A stretch of 64,000 nt of DNA from contig JBARRP010000036.1 in NCBI GenBank assembly GCA_049644285.1, positions 20,097-84,096 on the forward strand, in the 5' to 3' direction. Below the pieces are notes generated by a model, which saw only the letters and a list, made by a program, of their open reading frames with translations, did no database searches and was not told the DNA's origin. The DNA comes from CAVRXT01 sp049644285 (GTDB taxonomy: Bacteria; Acidobacteriota; Terriglobia; Acidiferrales; UBA7541). Positions 45,759 through 54,569 of this stretch are shown piece by piece; the stretch's first letter is position 1, and every line of letters starts with the position of its first letter. The translations under genes and the position numbers were made by a program.

Positions 45759-46780
45759 TTCTGGTGAAGACGCCGTTCCGGATCAGCTTTGTCGGCGGAG
45801 GGAGTGATCTGCCCAGCTTTTACACACGGCATTCCGGCGCTGTGGTCAGCACTACGATCGACAAGTTCATGTACATTGCAATTCATCCCTACTTCCACAA
45901 CAAGATTCGCGTCAAGTATTCACGGACCGAAGACGTGGAAACGGTGGCCGAAATTCGCCATCCCCTTGTGCGTGAATGCCTGAAGTTCCAGAAAATCGAG
46001 CAGGGCATGGAAGTCGCCAGCTTCGCTGACATCCCGGCGGGGACCGGAATGGGGTCGAGCAGCGCCTTCACGGTCTGTTTGCTGCATGCCCTCTACACCC
46101 TGCGTTCTAAGCCCGTGACGCCGGAGCAGCTCGCTTCCCAAGCGTGCTTCATCGAGATCGAGCGGGCAGGGGAACAAGTCGGCAAGCAGGACCAGTATGC
46201 GGCAGCGTACGGCGGACTGAACTATATTCGCTTCAATCAGGATCGGACGGTTGCCGTCGAGGCGGTTGACTGCTCCCCGCGGACAATGGAAGAGTTACAA
46301 CGTCACCTGATGTTGTTTTATATTGGCCGAGAACGTCAGGCTAGTTCGATTCTCTCTGAACAAAGCCGGAACATGAACAACCGAGAGAAGTACGAACACG
46401 TCGTGCAGATGGCGGAGTTAGCGTCCAAACTTCGAAACGCTCTCGAAGAGGGAGAGATTGCCGCGGTCGGTGACATTCTTCATGAGGGTTGGATTCTCAA
46501 GTCCACCCTCGCCACCGGAATCTCAAACCCTGTCGTTGACCAATATTATCATCTCGCACGGGGAGCGGGAGCCACGGGCGGGAAGCTCCTGGGCGCGGGC
46601 GGCGGTGGGTTCATGCTCATCTTCTGTATTCCCGAGAGACAGTCTGCGGTTCGAGAAGCGCTTGACGATTTGCGCGAAATGAGCTTCGCGATGAGCCAGC
46701 AGGGTTCGACCGTCATCTATGATGATTGCCTGAATTCCTCGATCCTGGCGCGCGCGGAGGCGGCGTTGGCACAGCCGTAA
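45755..46780 (+). CDS. hddA: GHMP-family sugar kinase, D-glycero-D-manno-heptose 7-phosphate kinase-like
   Basis: 341 residues. Starts with the family pattern LVKTPFRISFVGGGSDLPSFY; the ATP-binding GHMP loop is PAGTGMGSSSAF near residues 93-104; the C-terminal motif is GGKLLGAGGGGFMLIF. This is the HddA branch of GHMP kinases (heptose 7-phosphate to 1,7-bisphosphate). ATG overlaps the nucleotidyltransferase stop by four bases, so the two are co-translated. Confidence 0.85.
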   Translation: MILVKTPFRISFVGGGSDLPSFYTRHSGAVVSTTIDKFMYIAIHPYFHNKIRVKYSRTEDVETVAEIRHPLVRECLKFQKIEQGMEVASFADIPAGTGMGSSSAFTVCLLHALYTLRSKPVTPEQLASQACFIEIERAGEQVGKQDQYAAAYGGLNYIRFNQDRTVAVEAVDCSPRTMEELQRHLMLFYIGRERQASSILSEQSRNMNNREKYEHVVQMAELASKLRNALEEGEIAAVGDILHEGWILKSTLATGISNPVVDQYYHLARGAGATGGKLLGAGGGGFMLIFCIPERQSAVREALDDLREMSFAMSQQGSTVIYDDCLNSSILARAEAALAQP

Positions 46781-46937
46781 TCTGGCTACTTGGGCCGCCG
46801 TGGGGACTCGGAGAAGCGCACCATCTGCTGCTGGGAATGACCCTGCCTGCGAAACCGCTGCGTTTGATTTGCCATTGCCCCAAGCGGCTGGTCTGGTTTA
46901 ACCTGTCCAACTGCGCGAGAGGATAACGCAAAAGAGC

Positions 46938-47570
46938 GTGCTCAAACAAGTAAAATCCGACCGCCCTGCCGTGGCCGAAGCTGGTTCCTCGAAGGTTTAC
47001 TTCGAGAGAATCAGCGAGTTACTTTCGAAGCTGCCTTATCAGCAGGTCGATCGCATCACGAATGTTCTCTTCGAGGCCTATTTGCAGGGCCGCACAACGT
47101 ATCTGCTGGGCAATGGAGGGAGCGCGGCGCTGGCTTCCCATCTGGCTTGCGATCTCAGCAAAGGCACGATCGCCCGCGGCCGGAAACGTTTCCGGGCCGT
47201 CTCGCTCACCGATAACGCGCCGCTGATGACGGCTTGGGCGAACGATTTCCAGTTCGAGGATATTTTCGCGGAGCAACTCCTAAACGTGGTCGAAGCAGGC
47301 GACATCGTTGTCGCGATCACGACCAGCGGCAATTCGCCGAACGTGGTCAAGGCGCTTAGAGTGGCGCGCGACGCGGGTGCGTTCAACATCGGCATTACCG
47401 GCTTCGACGGCGGCAAAGTGAAAGACCTGTGCGATCTCTGCCTGGTCGTTCCCTCCGACAATGTGCAATTCCTCGAGGACGCTCATCTCTGTGTTACTCA
47501 TTCCGTGTTTTGCGCCATCCGGCAAAAAATCTCGCAGATCGGCCCCAACGGCTGCTCGCATGATTCGTGA
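46938..47570 (+). CDS. gmhA: Phosphoheptose isomerase (SIS domain), GmhA-like
   Basis: 210 residues from GTG. SIS domain with TYLLGNGGSAALASHLACDL, WANDFQFEDIFAEQL, ITTSGNSPNVVKAL and the catalytic-region ending QFLEDAHLCVTHSVFCAI, all typical of GmhA. It converts sedoheptulose-7-phosphate to D-glycero-D-manno-heptose-7-phosphate, the first step of activated-heptose synthesis. The 157-base gap upstream holds no gene; AGAGGATAA sits just before the start. Confidence 0.85.
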   Translation: MLKQVKSDRPAVAEAGSSKVYFERISELLSKLPYQQVDRITNVLFEAYLQGRTTYLLGNGGSAALASHLACDLSKGTIARGRKRFRAVSLTDNAPLMTAWANDFQFEDIFAEQLLNVVEAGDIVVAITTSGNSPNVVKALRVARDAGAFNIGITGFDGGKVKDLCDLCLVVPSDNVQFLEDAHLCVTHSVFCAIRQKISQIGPNGCSHDS

Positions 47571-47594
47571 GCCTGTCGCGGGAAACTGTCGCGC

Positions 47595-48278
47595 ATGTTG
47601 AGAGCCGTCATTTTTGACTTGGATGGCGTCATCGCCGACAGCCATCCGATTCACGAAATCACCTGGAAGACTCTGCTGACCGAACAGGGACTCGATCCTA
47701 ATCGTCTCTCCATGAACTTTATTTTGGCCGGCCGGCCCCGGAATGAAATCTTGCGTCACTACCTGGGAGACCTGCCCGCAAGCACGCTCGAATCTTTGGG
47801 GCGCCGCAAAGACGAGCTGTATTCTATGTCTGCGGCGAGCTTAATGCCGATTCCCGGCTTGCTGAAGCTTCTCGACCGCCTGGACATCTGCGGAATTGCG
47901 AAAGCAGTCGCCACGTCCGCGGGGAGGCGCCGGACTCTGGAAACTCTGGGTCGCATCGGCATCGCTGACCGGTTCGCTGCTGTCGTAACGGGCGAAGATG
48001 TGCGAGCGCAAAAGCCAAATCCTGATATTTTCGAGCTGGGGCTAGCAAGGCTGGGTGTCTCGCCTGCAGAGGCAATGGCAATCGAAGACTCGGTGGCCGG
48101 TATACAGGCAGCCAGGGCCGCGGGAATGAAATGCGTGGGCTACGCGGAGTCCGGTCGCCGGGCAGAGTTGCTGCGGGCCGGCGCGGATGAAGTCATCTTA
48201 GAATTCGAGCCCGACTGCGTTGATAGTTTCGAACGAATGTTTCAAACGAATGGAGCGCGGTTCGGATGCTCCGCCTGA
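47595..48278 (+). CDS. HAD-superfamily phosphatase/phosphoglucomutase-like
   Basis: 227 residues. Motif I DLDGVIADSHPIH (nucleophile Asp), motif II in VATSAGRRRTL, a Lys in RAQKPNPDIFEL and motif IV AIEDSVAGIQAARAAGM. These assign it to the beta-phosphoglucomutase-like HAD group with a helical cap, not to the HisB-N-like group of classical GmhB. In this position it may supply the missing 1,7-bisphosphate phosphatase step of the heptose pathway; that is inference. Lies 24 bases after the isomerase gene. Confidence 0.78.
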   Translation: MLRAVIFDLDGVIADSHPIHEITWKTLLTEQGLDPNRLSMNFILAGRPRNEILRHYLGDLPASTLESLGRRKDELYSMSAASLMPIPGLLKLLDRLDICGIAKAVATSAGRRRTLETLGRIGIADRFAAVVTGEDVRAQKPNPDIFELGLARLGVSPAEAMAIEDSVAGIQAARAAGMKCVGYAESGRRAELLRAGADEVILEFEPDCVDSFERMFQTNGARFGCSA

Positions 48279-48329
48279 ACCGCCACGATAACGCCTCATT
48301 CTCAGGATAATCAGGGGATACTTGATCTG

Positions 48330-49544
48330 ATGATCGCTCACCTCGCACTTCTCCTGGCAATCATCGGCACGATCTCTTCGACCGTCGTCCTCGTGCTGGC
48401 GATCCTGGGTGCAGCTCATTTTCACAAAGAATCCCGCCAGCTTCAGGCGTTTGCCGCTGGGCGCGGGGATCAACCCCTTCCGCCTGTCTCCATGCTCAAG
48501 CCACTCCACGGGATCGAAGCGCGGCTCGAAGAAAACCTCGAGAGCTTTTTCCGGCAGGACTATCCGGAGTACGAAATTCTTTTTGCCGCGGATGAAGCCG
48601 ATGACCCTGCGCTCGAAGTGGTCCGGAGAGTCTCTTCCCGCTATCCCGCAGTGCCCTGCCGGACTGTCGTCAACGGCAAGCCGCCTTGGCCGAATCCCCC
48701 TGCTTATTCCTTTCACCGAATGGCTGAAATCGCGGCCCATGATATCTGGGTCACCAGCGACAGTGACGTCCATGTCTCACCTGGCTATCTTCGGCAAATT
48801 GTGCCGCCGCTTCTCGTGCCTCAAACCGGAATGGTCACCTGCGTCTATCGCGGCACCAACGCGGGCGGCTTCTGGTCGGCTCTGGACGCTCTCGGCATGT
48901 CGGTTGAAATGACCGCCGGGGTGCTCATTGCCAATATGCTGGAAGGAATGAAATTTGGTTTAGGACCGACCATCGCCGTTCGCAAGGACGCCGTTGACGA
49001 AATCGGCGGGTTTCGCGCTTTGGGAGAGTACTTCTCGAACGACTTCGTCATTGGAAATTTGATTGAGAGAGCGGGCTACAAAGTAGTTCTTTCGGACTAT
49101 ATTGTCGAGCACGTCATTCCTCCGATGACGTTGCGCAATATGTGGGAACGCCAGATGCGATGGGCTGTCGGAACACGCTGTTCCCGGCCCAAGGGCCACT
49201 TCGGCGCCGGACTCACCTTCGCCGTCCCGTACGGAATTCTCGGACTCCTTGCCGGCGTTCTTACCGGACATCTTTTTCTCGGTGTTGGACTCTTCGCAGC
49301 GGGGATCATGAACCGGATAATCGAATCGATTGTGATCGGCGAAGGCGTGGTGCGCGACGCTTCCGCGCTGCGCTTCGCGTGGCTCTATCCGGTGCGCGAC
49401 TTGCTTGGATTCTTGGTCTGGAGTGCCAGCTACCTGAATGTGAAGGCGGTCTGGCGGGACAAGAATTATCAGCTCACGAAGGATGGAAAGATTATCCTTC
49501 GACAGGCCGCTCCTATGGGCCAGCGTCCGAGCACTTCAGACTAA
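48330..49544 (+). CDS. Second HpnI-like membrane glycosyltransferase
   Basis: 404 residues. N-terminal helix (about 5-30), GT-A domain with PVSMLKPLHGIEARLEENL, the DSD in VTSDSDVHVSP, NDFVIGNLIERAGY and RQMRWAVGTR, and C-terminal helices (FAVPYGILGLLAGVLTGHLF). It is a paralogue of the enzyme at 43898 by motif order and surrounding text. Two such enzymes in one cluster with heptose genes suggests two sugar additions or a different sugar donor. Last gene of the plus-strand cluster; it converges with the his operon. Confidence 0.8.
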   Translation: MIAHLALLLAIIGTISSTVVLVLAILGAAHFHKESRQLQAFAAGRGDQPLPPVSMLKPLHGIEARLEENLESFFRQDYPEYEILFAADEADDPALEVVRRVSSRYPAVPCRTVVNGKPPWPNPPAYSFHRMAEIAAHDIWVTSDSDVHVSPGYLRQIVPPLLVPQTGMVTCVYRGTNAGGFWSALDALGMSVEMTAGVLIANMLEGMKFGLGPTIAVRKDAVDEIGGFRALGEYFSNDFVIGNLIERAGYKVVLSDYIVEHVIPPMTLRNMWERQMRWAVGTRCSRPKGHFGAGLTFAVPYGILGLLAGVLTGHLFLGVGLFAAGIMNRIIESIVIGEGVVRDASALRFAWLYPVRDLLGFLVWSASYLNVKAVWRDKNYQLTKDGKIILRQAAPMGQRPSTSD

Positions 49545-49642
49545 GGCTTTCTCCGTCTGGTACAATCTTCTCTTTTTTTGGGATCTGTTCGGATTCGGTC
49601 TCGGCGATGAGAGCACCGGCGTGGCCAAGGGAAACGAAGCCC

Positions 49643-50320
49643 TCACTTAAGGTGTTCTGTGTAGAGCGCCATTCCGACTGCTGCGTGCATGCCAAGTTTC
49701 TCGAGGGCACCTACCTCGCGCTTGTTGCGAATTCCGCCTGCAGCCGTGATGGGTAGCCGCGTTGCGCGCCTCAGCCTCCGAAACCAAGGCAGATTCGTGC
49801 CTTTCATCGTCCCTTCATGATCGACAAAAGTCGAAAGGAACTCGGAGCAATAAGGTTCGAGCTCTGATATCACGTCCTCGGGACCCAGCGAGAGGCATCG
49901 TCGCCATCCATTCAAGACAATCTGTCCACCCTCAGCGTCCAGTGCGATGATTAACCGCCTTCTCCCAATCCGGGCCATCAACTGCCGTAGAAAACTGTGA
50001 GCGATCTTGCCCTGACGGAACGCCGCACTGCCCACAATAATTTTTTCCGCGCCCCAGGATAGAAGTTTCTCAGCACGAGCGACAGTCCGGATGCCACCAC
50101 CCACGCGCACTTTGGCCTTGGCCCGACGGCATAGGAGCTTGACCCATCGGTCGTTCCTTCCTCGCCGTAGAGCCGCATCCAGATCAATCACATGCAAGAT
50201 GGGATAGTCCCGGAATCGCTCCAGCAGGCCGAGCACGTCATCCACGGAGAGCGCAAGGCGACGCCCACGAACCAGTTGCACAGCTTTGCCACCTCGCAGA
50301 TCTATACAGGGAATGATCAT
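49643..50320 (-). CDS. hisA: HisA: ProFAR isomerase
   Basis: 225 residues from ATG at 50320 (ATGA overlap with hisF). TIM-barrel start PCIDLRGGKAVQL with the first catalytic Asp, phosphate-binding VRVGGGIRT and TAAGGIRNK. The second catalytic Asp region reads FVDHEGTMKGTNL, which departs from the usual DISRDGT pattern, and the protein is somewhat short, so this is a divergent HisA. It catalyses the Amadori isomerisation of ProFAR to PRFAR, the substrate of HisH/HisF. Last gene of the his operon. Confidence 0.85.
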   Translation of the reverse strand: MIIPCIDLRGGKAVQLVRGRRLALSVDDVLGLLERFRDYPILHVIDLDAALRRGRNDRWVKLLCRRAKAKVRVGGGIRTVARAEKLLSWGAEKIIVGSAAFRQGKIAHSFLRQLMARIGRRRLIIALDAEGGQIVLNGWRRCLSLGPEDVISELEPYCSEFLSTFVDHEGTMKGTNLPWFRRLRRATRLPITAAGGIRNKREVGALEKLGMHAAVGMALYTEHLK

Positions 50321-51081
50321 GGGCACAACCGAATCGGCACGCCCCGCGCCGCAAGATAGCGCTTTAGTTCGCGGATCGATTCTGTCTTGCTGTGGAAAAT
50401 CGAGGCGGCGAGCGCCGCGTCTGCCCGGCCTTCCGCGAACACACAAAGGAAGTCATCAAATGTCCTGGCGCCACCCGACGCAATCACCGGCACGTTCACA
50501 GCGTCGGCAATCGTTGCGGTTAGGGGGCAATCAAATCCGCGACATGTGCCGTCGCGGTCAATCGACGTCAGCAGAATCTCCCCCGCTCCTCGCGCCACCC
50601 CTTCCTGCGCCCACGCGACGGCATCGATCCCGGTCGCTTCACGGCCGGCCCGGATGAAGACCTCCCAGGACGAAGTCCGCCGCCTGACATCCATCGCCAA
50701 AACAGCGGCCTGCGAGCCGAACTTTCCTGCCAGCCCTGAAATCAATTCGGGGTGCTCGACCGCCGCGGTGTTCACTGCCACCTTGTCCGCGCCGGCGCGC
50801 AGTACCGCTTGGCCGTCCGCGACGCATCGGATTCCCCCGCCAGCGGTCAGCGGGATGCTTAACTGTTCTGCCGCGCGCCGGATCATTTCGAGAAAGGTGG
50901 GACGCCGGTCGCACGAGGCGCTGATGTCGAGCAGAATCAGCTCGTCGGCGCCTTCGCGATTGTACCGGGCGGCCAATTCGCCAGGATCACCCATGTCGCG
51001 CAACCCTTCGAACTCGACGCCCTTCACCACTCGTCCTCCGTCCACGTCGAGGCAGGGAATGATTCGTCGGGCCAGCGTCAT
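50317..51081 (-). CDS. hisF: HisF: imidazole glycerol phosphate synthase, cyclase subunit
   Basis: 254 residues from ATG at 51081, overlapping the hisH stop. Barrel motifs RIIPCLDVDGGRVVKGVEF with the catalytic Asp, LTAGGGIRC, the second Asp in LAMDVRRR, and ASGGARTFDDF. It joins ammonia from HisH with PRFAR to give imidazole glycerol phosphate and AICAR. The open frame extends upstream inside hisH but the start is fixed by the overlap. Confidence 0.95.
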   Translation of the reverse strand: MTLARRIIPCLDVDGGRVVKGVEFEGLRDMGDPGELAARYNREGADELILLDISASCDRRPTFLEMIRRAAEQLSIPLTAGGGIRCVADGQAVLRAGADKVAVNTAAVEHPELISGLAGKFGSQAAVLAMDVRRRTSSWEVFIRAGREATGIDAVAWAQEGVARGAGEILLTSIDRDGTCRGFDCPLTATIADAVNVPVIASGGARTFDDFLCVFAEGRADAALAASIFHSKTESIRELKRYLAARGVPIRLCP

Positions 51082-51683
51082 CGCACAGACTCCAGGAAGT
51101 TTCGAAGGACCCCTGCGCCTTCTTCTCCTGATTTTTCGGGATGAAACTGAACCGCAAGCAGATTTTTCTGCTCGATCACGGCGGCGAAAGGAACGCCATG
51201 ATCGCACACCGCGACGCTGTGCTCTCCGGTGGCCGGCGCCGCGTAAGAGTGAGCGAAGTAGAAGTGGGAATCTTCGGGAATGCCGCGAAGCAGAATGCTC
51301 GTTCGAATCCGTTTCACTTGGTTCCAGCCGATGTGAGGAGACTTCACGGATTTCGGCAAGGCTTGAATTTCTCCGTGGATCAGACCAAGCCCCGGCTCTC
51401 CAGGAGCCTCTTCGCTTGATGTAAACATTGCTTGTAGGCCCAGGCAGATGCCAAGGATCGGCACGCCGGCGTTAGACGCGTCTTGTAAAGAGGGCGTCAG
51501 GTTCATCTGGCGCAATCCGGCCACCAGGGCAGAGAAGTGCCCCACACCGGGAAGAACCAGCGCTTTTGCTGCCCGGATGTGATCCGGCCGGGCTGCTCGC
51601 TCGGTTTCTGCGCCCAAGGACTCGAGCGCCCGCTCGACGGACGGGAGATTGCCGGCGCCATAGTCCACGATCGTGATCTTCAT
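51078..51683 (-). CDS. hisH: HisH: imidazole glycerol phosphate synthase, glutaminase subunit
   Basis: 201 residues. Class I amidotransferase with nucleophile Cys80 in GICLGLQAMF, oxyanion PGVGHF, and the His/Glu pair in AVQFHPEKSG. It produces ammonia for HisF, with which it overlaps by four bases, as in most his operons. Confidence 0.95.
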   Translation of the reverse strand: MKITIVDYGAGNLPSVERALESLGAETERAARPDHIRAAKALVLPGVGHFSALVAGLRQMNLTPSLQDASNAGVPILGICLGLQAMFTSSEEAPGEPGLGLIHGEIQALPKSVKSPHIGWNQVKRIRTSILLRGIPEDSHFYFAHSYAAPATGEHSVAVCDHGVPFAAVIEQKNLLAVQFHPEKSGEEGAGVLRNFLESVR

Positions 51684-52267
51684 AGGAATCCCTTCGTTGT
51701 CGGTAGCACCCGGCGAAGCTGCCGATCGCGCGTGGCAGCAAAACGCAGCGCGCGTGCAAAGGCCTTAAAGACAGCCTCCACCTGATGGTGGGACGATCGC
51801 CCGTAGATCAGGCGCAAGTGAACGTTGGCGCTAGCAGCCTGGGCAAATGCCCGGAAGAAATCTTCGAGCAGTTCGGTTTGCAGATCGCCGACCATCCTGG
51901 CTGATAGACGCCACTTGCAAACGCAGTGAACGCGGCCGCAAAAGTCCAAAGCTGCCATGGCCAGGCAGTCGTCCATCGGCATCAGGAAGTAGCCTGCCCG
52001 CAAAATCCCACGCTTGGATCCTAGGGCTTGCTTCACGGCTTCACCCAAGACGATTCCCACATCTTCGACGGTGTGATGCTGATCGACATCAAGGTCGCCT
52101 CGAGCCCGGAGTTCGAGATCCAGTCCCCCGTGGCGCGCCACCTGTTCGAGCATGTGGTCAAAGAAGGGGATTCCGGTGTCAATGCGTGCCCTTCCCCTGC
52201 CGTCGAGATTCAGTCTCAGCCGGATGTCTGTTTCCCTTGTCGTTCGATGCAGGCTCGCTTTTCTCAT
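51680..52267 (-). CDS. hisB: HisB: imidazoleglycerol-phosphate dehydratase
   Basis: 195 residues, monofunctional dehydratase without the phosphatase domain. Motifs FFDHMLEQVARHG, QHHTVEDVGI and the second metal site GRSSHHQVEAVFKAFARAL are present. It converts imidazole glycerol phosphate to imidazole acetol phosphate. Overlaps hisC and hisH by four bases each. Confidence 0.95.
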   Translation of the reverse strand: MRKASLHRTTRETDIRLRLNLDGRGRARIDTGIPFFDHMLEQVARHGGLDLELRARGDLDVDQHHTVEDVGIVLGEAVKQALGSKRGILRAGYFLMPMDDCLAMAALDFCGRVHCVCKWRLSARMVGDLQTELLEDFFRAFAQAASANVHLRLIYGRSSHHQVEAVFKAFARALRFAATRDRQLRRVLPTTKGFL

Positions 52268-53319
52268 AGAATCTTTTTCAACTGACGCAAGAGGCGGCGC
52301 GTCTGCGGCAGCGTTCCCAGAGTGATGCGGACGTAGCCGGCGCCCCCGAAGTCACTCGAGCGGTCGCGAATCAGGGTTTTTCTGCGAACCAGGGCGGAGA
52401 CGACATCGCTCGCTCGCTCGCCCAAATCCATCAGGATGAAATTCCCAGCGCTCGGAAAATGGTGAACGCCCAGGCGTTCGAGCCCCCGTTCCAGCTCTTG
52501 CCGGCTGCGACGTATCTCGCGCACCGTCCGCTTCACGAATCCGCGATCAGCGATTGCGGCGCGGGCGGCCGCGAGCGCAGCCACGTTCACGGGATAGGGA
52601 GATTGCGCCTTTTTCAGGATCGCGGTTGTATCGCGATGCGCGAATAGACAGCCAAGGCGAAGCCCGGCTAGGCCGGCCGCTTTCGAAAACGTTCGCGTCA
52701 CCACCAAATTCCTGAATCGCCGGATCCACGGAAGCACGGTGACTCCGGAGAATTCGAAGTACGCTTCGTCCACTACGATCACCGTTTTCCGGCCGGCTTC
52801 GAGAATTCCCCACAGTTCTCTCGGGCGAACCACGCTCCCGGTGGGATTGTTCGGGTTGGCGAGGAAGAAGACCCGCGGCGCCGAGCGAAGAGCGGTTAGA
52901 ACTTCTTCCATAGGAAATCTCAAGCCGGCATCATATCGGAGCGCTTCGACCTTGGCCCCCGCTAGTTCGGCATAGAAGCGGTACATCGCGAAGGTGGGTT
53001 CAACCAGCAAGACGGCATTCCCTGGCTCAACAAACGTGTTCACGACCACGCTTAGCGCCTCGTCAGTGCCGTTTGTGAGCAGCAGCTCTGCTGGCCGCAC
53101 CCTGAAGAATTCCGCCACTTCGCGGCGGACAAGCTCCTGTTCCGGATACATGGAAACCGATTTGGAGCTGAGCTTCCTCAGGGCTTGGCGCACCGCAGGA
53201 GAACAGCCGAGTGGATTCTCGTTGAAATCCAGGCGCATCTTCCCTGAACGGCCTTCGAGCGGAGGATGATATGGCCGCATTTTGGCCAGGGCGCGTCGCA
53301 CCGGAACCGTGAGTCTCAC
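52264..53319 (-). CDS. hisC: HisC: histidinol-phosphate aminotransferase
   Basis: 351 residues from a GTG at 53319 that overlaps the hisD TGA (GTGA); the longer open frame upstream is antisense-free space inside hisD and is not used. Fold type I PLP enzyme: LDFNENPLGCSPAV near 30, FLANPNNPTGS, VVDEAYFEF, and the PLP lysine in TRTFSKAAGLAGLRLG. It transaminates imidazole acetol phosphate to histidinol phosphate. Confidence 0.93.
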   Translation of the reverse strand: MRLTVPVRRALAKMRPYHPPLEGRSGKMRLDFNENPLGCSPAVRQALRKLSSKSVSMYPEQELVRREVAEFFRVRPAELLLTNGTDEALSVVVNTFVEPGNAVLLVEPTFAMYRFYAELAGAKVEALRYDAGLRFPMEEVLTALRSAPRVFFLANPNNPTGSVVRPRELWGILEAGRKTVIVVDEAYFEFSGVTVLPWIRRFRNLVVTRTFSKAAGLAGLRLGCLFAHRDTTAILKKAQSPYPVNVAALAAARAAIADRGFVKRTVREIRRSRQELERGLERLGVHHFPSAGNFILMDLGERASDVVSALVRRKTLIRDRSSDFGGAGYVRITLGTLPQTRRLLRQLKKIL

Positions 53320-54569
53320 GAGCGCACCTCGACCGCGCGGGCGTGCGCGATCAAACCTTCCGCTCGAGCGAATTCTTCCACCACTGGGGCCAGCCGTGCC
53401 AAGCCACTGCTTGTGACATCTTGCACACTCATACATTTCATATAGTCGGCCACGGAGAGGCCGCCGCGTGTTCGCGCCACTCCACTCGTCGGCAACACAT
53501 GGTTCGTGCCGCTGGCGTAATCCCCAGCCGGCTGTGCGCTCCAGTCCCCGAGGAAGATACTTCCGGCGGAGTCAATGCGCTCGAGGAGCCTCCTGGCCGT
53601 TCCCGCCAGGCTTAGATGTTCCGGCGCAAAAAGATTCAGGAAGCGGACTGCGGCAGCGAAATCGGGGGGAATCAACACCGCGCCGTTTCGCGCAAGTGAT
53701 GTCCGAGCCGGGTTCGACGGGGGAAGTCCACGCAACTGCTGTTTAATCTCGGACACGACCGCCCGGCCGAGCCGCACGGACGTGGTCACGAGCAAGGCGA
53801 TGGCTTCGGGATCGTGTTCCGCTTGGGCAATCAAGTCCGCGGCGATCAAGCGCGGGCTGCCGCCGGCAGCCAAGACCACGGCTTCTGTCGGTCCAGCCGG
53901 AAAATCGATCGCGCAGTCTGCGCTGACAAGGCGCTTCGCAGCGGTCACATAGCGGTTGCCCGGCCCGAATATTTTGTCCACCCGAGGAATTGAACGAGTC
54001 CCATACGCGAAGGCCGCGATCGCCTGCGCGCCGCCCACGCGAGCCATGCAATGAACTCCCAATCTTTCGGCCGCAGCCAATAGCGCGGCGCTGGGCTGCG
54101 GACTGGCGACCACAATTTTCCGCACCGCGGCTTCTTGCGCCGGGATGACCGTCATCAGCAGCGTCGAGACGAGAGAGAAGCGGCCGCCGGGTATGTAGCA
54201 GCCCACGATCTCGATCGGACACACGCGCTGCCCGGCACGCACGCCCAGTTCTACATCGATTGTCCACTCTCGCGGCTTTTGGCGCCGTGCCACGGTGCGA
54301 ATGTTGCGCGCGGCATGGTCCACGGCGACCAAGAACTCTCTCGAAACGTTACGGCTTGCGTCTCGCATCTCTGCGCGAGAGACCCAAAGGTTTTTGCCAT
54401 TCAGGGCGATCCCGTCCAGTCGTCTTGTCCACGAAAATAGGGCGCGATCCCCGCCACGCCGCACATCGTTGACGATGCGCGCGGCGATTCGCTCCCCTGT
54501 GCGGTCTCGATGGCGGCGGGCCGCCAGTATCTTTTGCTGCGCAGCGCTTGTGAGCCGAAGAATGCGCAT
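53316..54569 (-). CDS. hisD: HisD: histidinol dehydrogenase
   Basis: 417 residues from ATG at 54569, one base overlapping the hisG stop (TGATG); a TTG one codon earlier is possible. Motifs include GCYIPGGRFSLVSTLLMTVIPA, VGGAQAIAAFAYGT, KIFGPGNRYV, DFPAGPTEAVV, AEHDPEA and the C-terminal TNHVLPTSG, all family standard. It oxidises histidinol to histidine in two NAD-dependent steps using zinc. Confidence 0.95.
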   Translation of the reverse strand: MRILRLTSAAQQKILAARRHRDRTGERIAARIVNDVRRGGDRALFSWTRRLDGIALNGKNLWVSRAEMRDASRNVSREFLVAVDHAARNIRTVARRQKPREWTIDVELGVRAGQRVCPIEIVGCYIPGGRFSLVSTLLMTVIPAQEAAVRKIVVASPQPSAALLAAAERLGVHCMARVGGAQAIAAFAYGTRSIPRVDKIFGPGNRYVTAAKRLVSADCAIDFPAGPTEAVVLAAGGSPRLIAADLIAQAEHDPEAIALLVTTSVRLGRAVVSEIKQQLRGLPPSNPARTSLARNGAVLIPPDFAAAVRFLNLFAPEHLSLAGTARRLLERIDSAGSIFLGDWSAQPAGDYASGTNHVLPTSGVARTRGGLSVADYMKCMSVQDVTSSGLARLAPVVEEFARAEGLIAHARAVEVRS

